DNA from: G963665085 sp963665085
Lineage (GTDB): Bacteria > Bacteroidota > Bacteroidia > Bacteroidales > JAAAOM01
Direction: 5' to 3'
NCBI GenBank assembly: GCA_963665085.2
Contig: CAXXXS010000001.1
Span: 1,178,001 to 1,242,000, forward strand
DNA: 64,000 nucleotides
The position numbers and the translations under genes are program-made. Under the pieces are notes generated by a model. That model had not been told where the DNA came from and searched no databases. It worked only from the letters and a program-made list of their open reading frames with translations. Shown in pieces: positions 1-9,112 of this stretch; the first letter of the stretch is position 1; each line of letters begins with the position of its first letter.

Positions 1-454
1 TTACATCATCTGCCGATTTATCTTTTATAGACTGTCCATCTATTTCAATAATTACATCACCCGCTTTTAATCCTGCTTTGTCTGCCGGAAAACCTCTGTA
101 AGGATCAGTTATTACCGTATAATGTTCGTTTCTTCTGATAAGGGCCCCAATTCCTCCATATTTCCCAGTAGTCATAAATTTAAAATCGTCCATTTCAGAT
201 TCTGGAATATAGGTAGTATATGGATCCAGTGTTTCAAGCATCCCTTCAATACTTTTTTCTACCAGATCTTCAGGATTTGTTTCATCTACATAAAAAAGAT
301 TTACTTCTCTGAAAAGAGTATAGAAAATATCAAGGTTTTTTACGATTTCAAAATCCTTATTAGTGAATGAAAAAATTGTTGTTCCAATAACTGTTGTTAG
401 GATTATCCCAAAAATTATTTTTTTGGTTTTTCCTTTTGCAAATGTTTTTTTCAT
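1..454 (-). CDS. C-terminal processing peptidase (S41), 5' part only
   Basis: This is the first 151 codons of a minus-strand gene that runs off the left edge of the window. The start is the ATG at 454, followed by a lysine-rich tail and one hydrophobic anchor (about residues 13-30, IIFGIILTTVIGTTIF). Residues after about 90 contain GKYGGIGALI and a PDZ-like stretch (GFPADKAGLKAGDVIIEIDG), which is typical of tail-specific/CtpA-type S41 peptidases that degrade or trim periplasmic proteins. The Ser/Lys catalytic region lies outside the window, so activity cannot be judged. The family assignment rests on the PDZ segment and the N-terminal layout, both seen directly. Confidence 0.9.
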   Translation of the reverse strand, partial: MKKTFAKGKTKKIIFGIILTTVIGTTIFSFTNKDFEIVKNLDIFYTLFREVNLFYVDETNPEDLVEKSIEGMLETLDPYTTYIPESEMDDFKFMTTGKYGGIGALIRRNEHYTVITDPYRGFPADKAGLKAGDVIIEIDGQSIKDKSADDV

Positions 455-567
455 AATCTTTTGTTTATTCTATAATTGAAAAACGTAAACTAAAAAAACT
501 TGTTTTAGTAAAACGATATTAAATTCAAAGATAGGGATATAAAGCGTATTAGAAATCTTAAAAAAAC

Positions 568-1272
568 TTAATTTTTTATCAGAATTTCACTTTTTGGATA
601 GTATAAATCAATGATAGAATTTATTTCTGTTGGGGTATAATAATAGGTTGCTTTATATTCTTTGTATTCATCATTAGCAGAAGATTCATCCAAAACATAT
701 CTTGAAAAATCATAAATTTGCCACCCTAATCCTCTATCAATAGCAATTTTATCTATTTTTTTTTCAAGCTTTTCTTTAAATTTTTTGCTGGTGAGATATA
801 AGAACCCAAATTTTACCAAATCTAATTTTGATTGTCCCATATAATCTATAATATGGCTGTATTCATGTCCTATTACCCCGATTTGCGCATTGAAACTTAA
901 CTCATCAATTGTTACTTTGTTTGAGTTTAATGAATCAGAATTGAAAATAATTTTATAGACTCTGTTTTCTTTTTTACGAAAAAGAAAATCCCACCTTGGC
1001 CTGCATAACATGGTAGTTTTTATTTTTTTCTTTGAAAAAATAATTTTTGTGTTTTTTAATTCATTGAAATATGATAAAGCATATAAAGACTGTAAGTTAT
1101 AATCTTTAACTAATTTTTTACTTTTACCATAATTTAATAATAAGTGATTATGATTTTCTTTGATATTTTTTTTATGGATTGTTTTTTCATAAGCAAATTC
1201 TTGTGCAGGAGTTAATTGTGTCGATAAATAAGTTAGACTGCTGACTAATAAAAATTTATGTATTCCCCTCAT
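568..1272 (-). CDS. Secreted HExxH-motif protein, possible metalloprotease
   Basis: This 234-residue protein has a hydrophobic N-terminus that looks like a signal peptide (cleavage probably near PAQ, residues 22-24). A single zinc-protease-like motif, HEYSH, is at residues 136-140, in the context GVIGHEYSHIIDYM, where a third ligand would have to come from further downstream. The N-terminal half is lysine-rich and resembles nothing I can name. The gene stands alone: upstream is the divergent dtd gene, downstream the CTP peptidase on the same strand after about 110 bp. Function as a peptidase is an inference from the motif only. It could also be a non-catalytic member of a gluzincin-like fold. 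Confidence 0.65.
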   Translation of the reverse strand: MRGIHKFLLVSSLTYLSTQLTPAQEFAYEKTIHKKNIKENHNHLLLNYGKSKKLVKDYNLQSLYALSYFNELKNTKIIFSKKKIKTTMLCRPRWDFLFRKKENRVYKIIFNSDSLNSNKVTIDELSFNAQIGVIGHEYSHIIDYMGQSKLDLVKFGFLYLTSKKFKEKLEKKIDKIAIDRGLGWQIYDFSRYVLDESSANDEYKEYKATYYYTPTEINSIIDLYYPKSEILIKN

Positions 1273-1329
1273 GCCTTCAACAATAACGATTTAGATTATT
1301 TAACGGCAGTTTTTAGAATTAGTTAGTTA

Positions 1330-1337
1330 TATCTTTG
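1330..1337 (+). promoter_or_regulatory. Candidate -7 element of dtd promoter
   Basis: TATCTTTG matches the Bacteroidota housekeeping consensus TAnnTTTG. No clear TTG -33 box is seen at the usual distance, only a T-rich stretch near 1310. It lies about 90 bp before dtd. Confidence 0.35.
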
Positions 1338-1426
1338 CGTTTTTTATAAAAAGCAAAAAAAGTAAGACAAAATGTAAATTTTTTATTTTTAACGTGTAAA
1401 AAAATAAGAGTAAAACAGAATTAGAT

Positions 1427-1879
1427 ATGCGGGTTGTAATACAAAGAGTTTTAAATTCTGAGGTAAATATTAATAATGTAGAGACAAGATCCATTGATCA
1501 AGGTCTATTGGTATTAGTTGGGATAGAAGATTCAGATTCAAATGATGATATAGAATGGTTGGTAAAAAAAATAGTAAATCTTCGAATTTTCGATGATGAA
1601 AACGGAGTTATGAATTTATCTGTACAAGATGTTAAAGGAGATGTTATGATAATAAGTCAGTTTACTTTACACGCCAGTACAAAGAAAGGGAACAGGCCAT
1701 CGTATATAAAAGCATCAAAACCCGATATAGCAATACCTTTATATAATAAATTTATTGAGATATTCTCAGTAAACTTCAACGGGAAGATACAAACTGGTGA
1801 ATTTGGGGCAGACATGAAAATTAGTCTGGTAAATGACGGCCCGGTTACTATTATAATAGACACTAAAAACAAAGAATAA
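1427..1879 (+). CDS. dtd: D-aminoacyl-tRNA deacylase
   Basis: The 150-residue product has the full length of bacterial DTD and its start MRVVIQRV is characteristic. The two active-site signatures are visible: SQFTLHAS (around residues 78-85) and NDGPVTI near the C-terminus, the latter corresponding to the Gly-Pro motif that rejects L-aminoacyl substrates. The enzyme hydrolyses D-amino acids mischarged on tRNAs in the cytoplasm. Its stop codon overlaps the start of the next gene by one base (TAATG), so the two are translationally coupled. Identification is firm from motif content. Confidence 0.97.
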   Translation: MRVVIQRVLNSEVNINNVETRSIDQGLLVLVGIEDSDSNDDIEWLVKKIVNLRIFDDENGVMNLSVQDVKGDVMIISQFTLHASTKKGNRPSYIKASKPDIAIPLYNKFIEIFSVNFNGKIQTGEFGADMKISLVNDGPVTIIIDTKNKE

Positions 1880-2208
1880 TGACAATTGCTGAAGCACAAC
1901 AAATTGTTGACCGCTGGATAAAAGATTACGGGGTTCGATATTTCAATGAGCTCACAAATATGGCTATTCTTACTGAAGAGGTTGGAGAAGTTGCCCGGAT
2001 TATTTCAAGAAAATATGGAGAGCAATCATATAAAGAAAATGAAAAGGAAGAAGAGGATCTTGCAGGTGAACTTGCAGATGTAATGTTTGTATTAATATGT
2101 CTTGCTAACCAAACAGGGATAGATTTATCAACAGCATTTTCGGAAAAACTTAATAAAAAAACAAAAAGAGATAAAAACAGGCATAAAATGAATGATAAAT
2201 TAAAGTAG
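1879..2208 (+). CDS. MazG-like nucleotide pyrophosphohydrolase
   Basis: This 109-residue, all-helical-looking protein carries the MazG/dUTPase-like metal-binding pattern: EEVGEVAR (about residues 34-41) followed by EEEDLAGELADVMFVL, that is, the ExxE...ExxD arrangement that binds magnesium. It is short, about one MazG domain, as in the iMazG/RS21-C6 type house-cleaning enzymes. It starts on the last base of the dtd stop codon, so it shares an operon with dtd, and both would act in removal of aberrant metabolites. The exact nucleotide substrate cannot be read from the sequence. Confidence 0.88.
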   Translation: MTIAEAQQIVDRWIKDYGVRYFNELTNMAILTEEVGEVARIISRKYGEQSYKENEKEEEDLAGELADVMFVLICLANQTGIDLSTAFSEKLNKKTKRDKNRHKMNDKLK

Positions 2209-2233
2209 GTATAAGCTATATTTGTTAGAGCTT

Positions 2234-3292
2234 ATGAAAAATTATTATTTTTTTTATCAGGATACTATTGTAAGTGTACAAAAAGACACTCTTGACGTTA
2301 ATGCTATTGAGGCAACTCAGGATAGTTCGGAAATTCTGAAAACAGAAAATGATTCAATAAGCAGTCAAACGATACAAACACAACCTTCTATAGTTAAAAA
2401 ACCTGTTCAAAAAGTTACTTCTATTGAAACGCAGAATACCCAGATAGTTCAAACTAAACCTTCTGACAAACCGGAAATTATAGAGGGAAAGAAAATAGTT
2501 AATACGCAGCCAAAAAATTTTTTAAAAATTATTGAGAAAGATAATTCTATAATTAAACCTGAAAATGTATTTGTTGAACAGCAACCTAAACTAAAAAACA
2601 GTTATTATAGTGACCTTGGTAAAGGTCAACCATTACAAACAAATGACTGGTTATTACCTGTATTTTTTATTTGTTTGGCCATTATGATTTGGGTTAGAAA
2701 ATTGTATGACAGACAAATAAGTTTGTTGTTTAGTTCGGTAAATAACTATCAAATGTCCATGAAGCTCTTTAATGATCCAAGTTCGCGGTTTAAACAATTA
2801 TCTTACATATTAAATTTTAATGCAGCATTAACAGTTGGATTATTTCTATTTCAATTATTGAATTTTTACAATCTCCGCATTTTTGATGGCAATCAGCTTA
2901 TTAATTTTTTGTTTATTGTAGCATTTTTATTGTTACTCTATATTATTCAATTTATTTCATATTCAGTTTTAGGTAATATTCTCAAGGGCCAAAAAGAGTA
3001 TTATGAATTTTTACATCATACGTATACTTTAATTAAAGTACTGGGAATTATAATTATACCCGTTACCGTAATTAATGCTTATGCAGCAAAAATAATTATC
3101 CCATTCTTTTTATATATAGGCCTATTAATAAGTATCTTTTTTTATTTCAAAAGGATACAAAGAGGTGTTTTAATTTTAATGCAAAAACAATTTTTAAAAT
3201 TTCACCAAATTTTATACTTTTGTATCCTTGAAATTTTACCTCTTATGGTGCTTTCAAAATTTGTTAATAGCTTGATAGAGAGAAGTTTTTGA
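2234..3292 (+). CDS. DUF4271 family membrane protein
   Basis: I take the ATG at 2234 (MKNYYFFYQ) as the start; an in-frame TTG lies at 2222. The first about 130 residues are polar and rich in Gln, Thr and Lys. From about residue 135 onward there are several hydrophobic segments (for example WLLPVFFICLAIMIW, FLFIVAFLLLLYIIQF, VLGIIIIPVTVI, LEILPLMVLSKFV), so the C-terminal part is a polytopic membrane domain. This layout, followed directly by hemD, is the arrangement known for Bacteroidota DUF4271 proteins. Biochemical function is unknown. It lies 26 bp after the MazG-like gene and may be in the same transcript. Confidence 0.8.
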   Translation: MKNYYFFYQDTIVSVQKDTLDVNAIEATQDSSEILKTENDSISSQTIQTQPSIVKKPVQKVTSIETQNTQIVQTKPSDKPEIIEGKKIVNTQPKNFLKIIEKDNSIIKPENVFVEQQPKLKNSYYSDLGKGQPLQTNDWLLPVFFICLAIMIWVRKLYDRQISLLFSSVNNYQMSMKLFNDPSSRFKQLSYILNFNAALTVGLFLFQLLNFYNLRIFDGNQLINFLFIVAFLLLLYIIQFISYSVLGNILKGQKEYYEFLHHTYTLIKVLGIIIIPVTVINAYAAKIIIPFFLYIGLLISIFFYFKRIQRGVLILMQKQFLKFHQILYFCILEILPLMVLSKFVNSLIERSF

Positions 3293-3320
3293 TAATTAGT
3301 TGAATTAAAAACTCAGAACA

Positions 3321-4070
3321 TTGAAGATAAAAAAGATATTGGTTTCGCAGCCTAAACCTTCCAACGAGAGATCTCCTTATTTTGATCTTGCTGAAAAGAA
3401 TAATGTAAAAATTGATTTTAGGCCGTTTATTGAAGTAGAGGGAATACCAGGAAAAGAATTTAGAAAGTCGAAAGTTGATATTGCTGAACATGGGGCAGTA
3501 ATATTTACTAGTAAGACCGCTATAGATAACTTTTTCAGGATTTGTGAGGAATTGAGAATTACCGTACCTGACACAATGAAATATTTTTGTCAGACGGAAT
3601 CAATAGCTTTTTATTTACAGAAGTATATAGTTTATAGAAAAAGAAAAATTTTCTTCGCACATAAAAAATTTGAAGAATTAATTGAATTAATGCAGAAACA
3701 CAAGGATGAGAAATTTCTTGTCCCAATGTCTGAGCAGCATAATGGTCAGGCTATTGCTTTATTAGATAAGAATAAATACAAATATTCTAAAGCGATAATA
3801 TATAGGACTGTTAGCAGCGATTTATCGGATCTATCTAAACTAAATTATGATATATTAGTGTTTTTTAGTCCATCCGGGATACAATCATTGTTAAGTAATT
3901 TCCCAGAATTTGAACAGAACAATATAAAGATTGCTTCATTTGGTACAAGTACTGCAAAAGCTGTTAAAGAAGCAGGATTAAGGTTGGATATTCAGGCTCC
4001 ACAGCCACAAGCTCCTTCCATGACAATGGCTTTAGAACAGTTTATTAAAAAGCATAATAAAGGAAAGTAA
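3321..4070 (+). CDS. hemD: Uroporphyrinogen-III synthase
   Basis: The 249-residue protein fits the HemD family, which closes and isomerises hydroxymethylbilane to uroporphyrinogen III in tetrapyrrole synthesis. Visible family features are the N-terminal KKILVSQPKP strand, VIFTSKTAIDNF (the typical 'FTS..A' strand-loop), the mid-protein strand LVPMSEQ, and VFFSPSGIQSLL followed by IASFGTSTAKAV in the second lobe. Family sequence identity is always low, so the call rests on pattern order. The start is a TTG; no ATG lies nearby in frame. It follows the DUF4271 gene by 28 bp, a neighbourhood recurring in Bacteroidota. Confidence 0.88.
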   Translation: MKIKKILVSQPKPSNERSPYFDLAEKNNVKIDFRPFIEVEGIPGKEFRKSKVDIAEHGAVIFTSKTAIDNFFRICEELRITVPDTMKYFCQTESIAFYLQKYIVYRKRKIFFAHKKFEELIELMQKHKDEKFLVPMSEQHNGQAIALLDKNKYKYSKAIIYRTVSSDLSDLSKLNYDILVFFSPSGIQSLLSNFPEFEQNNIKIASFGTSTAKAVKEAGLRLDIQAPQPQAPSMTMALEQFIKKHNKGK

Positions 4071-4233
4071 AAATTATTTAACCTCAGTTTTTATTATTTC
4101 TATTTCAATCTCTGCGGTTTTATATGGGATCTCCCGTATTAAACGAAGGATTGAATGTTAAGAAGTGGATATTTAATAAATGCATTTTTTCATGCAACTT
4201 ATCTCATCTATTCTTGTCATTGATTAAAAAAAC

Positions 4234-4833
4234 ATGAAAAAAATTATTTTTTTAATCATTGGTGTTCTATTAAGCTTTACAATAACAGCACAAGAAGATG
4301 AGTTTAAAACAATATTTGGCAATAGACCTTTGCATATTAGTGGGTTTGCTGCGCCAATTATGAGTTTTACAACTTTTAATGGAGAATTTGCCCATATGAT
4401 GGGTGGGGGAGGTGGGGTTGTAATTAATGACTTTTTCTTTGGAGGATTTGGCCAGGGATTAACGACCTCACACGATCCACTATATTTTGATGGTGAACAA
4501 TCTGTAGAATTTGGTTTCGGAGGATTTTGGTTAGGACAAACATTTTATTCTAAAAAAGCAATACATCCTGCTGCTAGTTTAAGAATTGGCTGGGGAGGGA
4601 TTACAATTTGGGAAGATGATTATAATGCCGATCATTTTTTAGAAAAGGATGGTGTTTTTGTTTTAATCCCAACCGTTGAATTAGAAGCAAATGTTACCCG
4701 TTTTTTAAAAATGGGATTAGGAGTTAGCTATAGAATTGTTGAAGGGGTTGATTTGTTGAGTTATAATGACACTGATTTTTCTGACTTAGGCGTTTTTCTG
4801 AGCTTTAAATTTGGATGGTTTGATCATTATTAA
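4234..4833 (+). CDS. Secreted/outer-membrane beta-barrel-like protein
   Basis: This 199-residue protein begins with a clear signal peptide (MKKIIFLIIGVLLSFTITAQ). The mature part is glycine- and aromatic-rich with alternating hydrophobic patterns (MMGGGGGVVINDFFFGGFGQG, then GFGGFWLGQTFYSK), ending in the strand LGVFLSFKFGWFDHY, as expected for a small outer-membrane barrel or an all-beta periplasmic protein. No family name is recognised. A sequence resembling an ECF sigma promoter (GCAAC, 16 nt, TGTC) lies at 4194-4218, just before the gene. It converges with rnpA, 26 bp away. Confidence 0.7.
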   Translation: MKKIIFLIIGVLLSFTITAQEDEFKTIFGNRPLHISGFAAPIMSFTTFNGEFAHMMGGGGGVVINDFFFGGFGQGLTTSHDPLYFDGEQSVEFGFGGFWLGQTFYSKKAIHPAASLRIGWGGITIWEDDYNADHFLEKDGVFVLIPTVELEANVTRFLKMGLGVSYRIVEGVDLLSYNDTDFSDLGVFLSFKFGWFDHY

Positions 4834-4859
4834 ATAACTTCTTTTATTTTGTTAAAGGT

Positions 4860-5276
4860 TTAAAAAGAGCTTTCTCTTCTTTCAACTTCTGTAAGTAATT
4901 TTTTTATTCCCAGGTTTACTTTTTTATTGATTTCGTTATAAGGGAGTACTTCATTTGAAGTATAGATAATTGCAAGGTTTATTTTGGTTTTTTTAAATAA
5001 GGTTTCTTCAAGAAATGAAGGTTTAATTTTTCTGTACGCTTCTTTTATTCGTCTTTTCAATAGGTTGCGTTTTACTGCCCTTTTATGAATTCTTTTCGGA
5101 ACAGAAACAAGAAGTTTTACAGGGACAGAATTTTCGGGATCATTATTAATAACGTAGAGAAATCGTAAAGGGTAAATTGTAAAACTATAACTTTCACTAA
5201 AAAGTTTATTTATTTCAACTTTTTTATTTAAACGTTCTTGTTTATTGAAGGTATATTTATGTGTAATCACGTTCAA
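4860..5276 (-). CDS. rnpA: Ribonuclease P protein component
   Basis: The 138-residue basic protein contains the RNase P protein signature: SVPKRIHKRAVKRNLLKRR, then IKEAYR, the RNA-binding helix that contacts pre-tRNA leader and P RNA. The N-terminal F..ERL segment is also typical. The reading frame starts with TTG at 5276, immediately after the stop codon of the upstream histidine kinase; a GTG two codons later is an alternative. The canonical partner rpmH is not here. The zero-gap junction implies translational coupling to the kinase. Confidence 0.95.
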   Translation of the reverse strand: MNVITHKYTFNKQERLNKKVEINKLFSESYSFTIYPLRFLYVINNDPENSVPVKLLVSVPKRIHKRAVKRNLLKRRIKEAYRKIKPSFLEETLFKKTKINLAIIYTSNEVLPYNEINKKVNLGIKKLLTEVERRESSF

Positions 5277-6458
5277 TTAGAATTCAGCAAATTTTTTTAG
5301 TACAATACGTATTTTTGTCCCTTTATCAATCTCTGAGAAATGTACGAATATTCTACCATCGTGATATTCTTCTATAATTCTTTTAGAGAGTGATAATCCC
5401 AACCCCCAACCTCGTTTTTTAGTGGTATATCCGGGTTTAAATATAGTTTTGAATTTACTTTTTGCAATTCCTTTTCCATTATCAGCAACGTCAATGTAAA
5501 GAACCTGGGTATTATCTTTTATGGTTATTTCTAGAAGTCCTTCACCATTCATGGCATCAACAGCATTTTTACAGAGATTTTCTATTACCCATTCAAAAAG
5601 TTCTGCATTTACCGGAACCATTATTTTTTCTTCCGGTTTTGTAAAATTTATTAATACTTTGCTTGATGTTCTCGAATTGATATAGTTTCTGCTATTGTTA
5701 ATGATTGATATAATATTTTCATATTTTAATTTTGGTTTAGAACCAATTTTTGAGAACCGTTCTGCTATTTTTTCAAGTCTTTTAATATCTTTTCCTAACT
5801 CAAAATATGCGTCTGGCTGAATTTTATCTGTATCAAGCATTTCATACCATGCCATTAATGAAGATATGGGCGTTCCCAGTTGATGTGCAGTTTCTTTAGA
5901 AAGTCCCAACCATACCTGGTTTTGTTCCGCTTTACGAGAGGAACTGAAAGCAAAGTAAGCTACAAGAATAAACAACATAATTACTAAAAGCTGTACATAT
6001 GGGTAATATGTTAATCGTTTTAATAAGGTTGATTTTCCATAATATACCATCTGTGTATAGCCTTCAAAAAGGTTAATGGGAATCGGTTCATACGATTCCT
6101 GCATTTTTTTTATTGTTTTTTCAAGGCCTTTTTTTGTGCTTATTTTAAGAGAATCAATATTTCGGGGTTGATTAATTGTACCGTCCGGTTCAAGAACAAT
6201 GATGGGTATTGTAGTGTTGTTACTAAGAATTTTTAGATTGTTTTCATATATTTTCACATAATCTGGTGAGTTAGAGTCTAAATTTGTAGACTCAATCATC
6301 CACTGCATGGCATCTGCCCAAATTTCTATTTTTTTCTGTTCTTCTATAGATAGCTCTTTTACCAACTGATTGGTGTACCACAATGATCCTAAACCTATTA
6401 TCGACGCTGACACAAACAATAAAAATTTCCAGCGTATTTTTCTCGTATAAAAATTCAA
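5277..6458 (-). CDS. Membrane sensor histidine kinase
   Basis: This 393-residue protein has one membrane segment near residues 10-30, an extracytoplasmic sensor of about 120 residues, and a second membrane segment near 150-170 (LVIMLFILVAYFAF). The phosphoacceptor region is GLSKETAHQLGTPISSLMAW with His192. The ATPase domain shows an N box (ENLCKNAVDAM), a G1 box (DVADNGKGI) and a G2 box (KKRGWGLGLSLSKRI). The HQLGTP form is common in Bacteroidota kinases. No response regulator gene is adjacent, so it is an orphan in this window. It is co-transcribed with rnpA. Confidence 0.93.
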   Translation of the reverse strand: MNFYTRKIRWKFLLFVSASIIGLGSLWYTNQLVKELSIEEQKKIEIWADAMQWMIESTNLDSNSPDYVKIYENNLKILSNNTTIPIIVLEPDGTINQPRNIDSLKISTKKGLEKTIKKMQESYEPIPINLFEGYTQMVYYGKSTLLKRLTYYPYVQLLVIMLFILVAYFAFSSSRKAEQNQVWLGLSKETAHQLGTPISSLMAWYEMLDTDKIQPDAYFELGKDIKRLEKIAERFSKIGSKPKLKYENIISIINNSRNYINSRTSSKVLINFTKPEEKIMVPVNAELFEWVIENLCKNAVDAMNGEGLLEITIKDNTQVLYIDVADNGKGIAKSKFKTIFKPGYTTKKRGWGLGLSLSKRIIEEYHDGRIFVHFSEIDKGTKIRIVLKKFAEF

Positions 6459-6477
6459 TGTTTAAGGCTTTTAATAT

Positions 6478-9015
6478 TTAATTTTCCTCTTCTTCCCACT
6501 CTATTTTAAATGCTGCTTTTTTCTTTTTAGTTGTATCTGATTTTGTACTGTCAGTTTTATTCTTCCCAAATTCTTCATTGAAGATAGTTTTTATTGTTTG
6601 TTTTTTAGATTCTATATTGGTTTTTATACTTTTTTTCGTTTCTTCAAAATCCGGGCTTACTTTATAATCATCACCTACACCTGATATTTTTATCGGGATG
6701 TAAGTGTTTTTTAATTCTTCTTTTTCAATTTCTCCAAACTGTGATTCTGTGATTATAGGTTTATCAATTTTACCAGATAATATTTCAGATAACTTAATCT
6801 TTACTTTATATTCATATGAATTGTCAAAGCTATGTATACCTGAACCCAACAGATCTGTTACGGAAGAATTTATTTTCATATCAGTAAAGTAAATAGTTTT
6901 ATCAGAAATAGCAATAGAATTTTCAAATCTTGAGAAATGAATATCAGCCAATTCGGAAGCTCTGAAGAATTTTGATAACCCCATTAAAGGAGTGAAATTA
7001 GCAAGGCGTCCATTGTTTATTTCCATATAGGAATTAAGTGAGATAGAATTTTTATCAAGTTTAAAATTATTATACAATCTTGTTGATAAAGTAATGTTAC
7101 CTGTTAAGGCCCCGGAAATTTGGTTTTCATTAATAATATTTTGGCCGAAATTATGAAAAGACTTCATCATTTCGCTGATGTTGATGTTATGTAGATTTGA
7201 TTGTGCTTTTATTGAAAATGTATTATCTGTTGTCTGAGCTAAGACACCTCCACCATTTATATTACCCTCCATTGATTCAAAGAAGACAGAATGTAAGGTC
7301 AAAATTTTATTTTCATATCTCATTTTCCCTCTTCCATTTCGTGCATTAAAGTCTCCAAGCACAAAATTATTTAATATAAAATTGCCATTAACAATCAAAT
7401 TTTCAGGAAGTTTAAATATATAATCGTCATTGTTTGTTTTATGTTTTGATTCCTTTTTTGAGTTGCTTATTAGATAGGTAACATCAATTTTGTTTGAGAA
7501 GAGGTCAATTTCGGCATTTAGATTTGCGTCGTCTAACACATATTCTTTTAAATTTTTTATGGAACCATTAACCAGAAAATCATTTTCATTTATAAAGAAG
7601 CTAAGATTATTTATGGTTGTTAAATCCTTAAAATCAAATTTTCCATTTATATTATTTATTTGTTTTAAATTACTATTTAACAATATATTACAATTATCTA
7701 ATTGTATTTCTCCTTTAATATTTATGTATTTAATATTTTCCTTCTTAACTTTATTTATTTTGTTTAGTTGTCCTTCAAGATCTAGATTATAAGATATATT
7801 TCCATCAGCTTCTTTAACATCATCTATCAGATTAATTAAAATTGGCTCAAGCAGTTTTATTGGAGTATTACCATTAATAGATAAAATAATTTTAGGTTTG
7901 TGAAAGTTTTCAATTAAAAGATTTCCTTTTGATATTTTATTTTCAATGGAATAAGAAAAATCATTTATATTTAGCGTACTATAATCCAGTGTTTTTTTAT
8001 TGTGATTATCAAAAAGACCTGTAAGGTTTATATTTTCAACATTAATTTTTTCCTTTTTAAAAGAAATTTTTCCTCCTTGTAAATTAAAATTTCCGGAAAT
8101 ATGTGGGAGTTGGTTGTGTGATATCTTTCCTTTTAGAGAAGCCTGAAAATCTATATTTCCATCTCCTTTTATTGATTTATAATTAACTGGTTCAATGTCA
8201 GATAATAGTTCTGTTGCATTTTTTATGTTTAACTTATTTCCTTTTACAATCAAGTCTAATTCAGGGATATTGTTTTTATTAATTTTCCCTTCAACCAGGA
8301 AATTGGTTTTATCAATGGCTATATTTCCATGGTTAATAAATATGTTATTTGAGTCGCTTGAAACAGATATTTTTGTTTGAATACTCTGTGGTGAGGTAAT
8401 ATAATTAGACTTTTTAAGTTCAAACTTCGATAAGAGTAGATCTTGCGAAATATCAAATGACCAGTGATCCTTTTTAATTCCTCCTGAAAGAATAGAATTT
8501 TTTATATTTATTTGTGTATTAAATAATTTTAATTGGTTATTGTAAGTAACCAATAAGTTATTTACTTTGATTTTGTTAAGCTTTAAATCTAATGCTGTAT
8601 TTTTATTTTCGGTTGAAACCCAAAAGACATAGTTTTTTTCTCCCTTATTTGAAATATTAAGATTGCAGGTTCCGTTTGATATTTCAACCGATTTTATTTC
8701 ATATTCTTTTTTTAAGAGTTTAAATAAGTCTAGCTGCACATATATATCATTAACAAAGAGCAATGTATCACTTATTGTTTTATCTTGAGATTCAATGTAT
8801 GAATTTTTTAACCAAACGGAAATATTGGGGAATTTTTTTATAAAGGTTACATCAACTTTGTTAATACGGATTTCTGATTTAACAATTTTATTAATGTCTT
8901 TTATAAAATAATTTATAATTACCTTTTCGTATTTTTCTGCAATGAATATACCTGTAATAAAAAATAGCACAAATAGGCCTAGAATGATGAAAACTATTTT
9001 CCTTATCAATTTCAT
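6478..9015 (-). CDS. AsmA-like membrane-anchored protein
   Basis: The 845-residue product (start chosen at the ATG at 9015; the frame stays open to a TTG at 9039) has one N-terminal membrane helix (IVFIILGLFVLFFITGIFIA) followed by a long, repetitive, beta-rich extracytoplasmic region with many short hydrophobic strands. The C-terminal part (LHNINISEMMKSFHNF, GALTGNITLSTRL, then MEINNGRLANFTPLMGLSKFF) matches the AsmA C-terminal region. AsmA-like proteins are thought to bridge the envelope and affect lipid transport or outer-membrane assembly. The tail is charged and lysine-rich. It lies just upstream of the histidine kinase gene on the same strand (19 bp gap). Confidence 0.85.
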   Translation of the reverse strand: MKLIRKIVFIILGLFVLFFITGIFIAEKYEKVIINYFIKDINKIVKSEIRINKVDVTFIKKFPNISVWLKNSYIESQDKTISDTLLFVNDIYVQLDLFKLLKKEYEIKSVEISNGTCNLNISNKGEKNYVFWVSTENKNTALDLKLNKIKVNNLLVTYNNQLKLFNTQINIKNSILSGGIKKDHWSFDISQDLLLSKFELKKSNYITSPQSIQTKISVSSDSNNIFINHGNIAIDKTNFLVEGKINKNNIPELDLIVKGNKLNIKNATELLSDIEPVNYKSIKGDGNIDFQASLKGKISHNQLPHISGNFNLQGGKISFKKEKINVENINLTGLFDNHNKKTLDYSTLNINDFSYSIENKISKGNLLIENFHKPKIILSINGNTPIKLLEPILINLIDDVKEADGNISYNLDLEGQLNKINKVKKENIKYINIKGEIQLDNCNILLNSNLKQINNINGKFDFKDLTTINNLSFFINENDFLVNGSIKNLKEYVLDDANLNAEIDLFSNKIDVTYLISNSKKESKHKTNNDDYIFKLPENLIVNGNFILNNFVLGDFNARNGRGKMRYENKILTLHSVFFESMEGNINGGGVLAQTTDNTFSIKAQSNLHNINISEMMKSFHNFGQNIINENQISGALTGNITLSTRLYNNFKLDKNSISLNSYMEINNGRLANFTPLMGLSKFFRASELADIHFSRFENSIAISDKTIYFTDMKINSSVTDLLGSGIHSFDNSYEYKVKIKLSEILSGKIDKPIITESQFGEIEKEELKNTYIPIKISGVGDDYKVSPDFEETKKSIKTNIESKKQTIKTIFNEEFGKNKTDSTKSDTTKKKKAAFKIEWEEEEN

Positions 9016-9112
9016 TAATAACTTAAATTTGAGATGCAAAGAAATAAAAAACGGGATAATTGATAATTTATTTATTTTGTGATCTTAAATTTTAGTAAAA
9101 TAATTATTTAAC

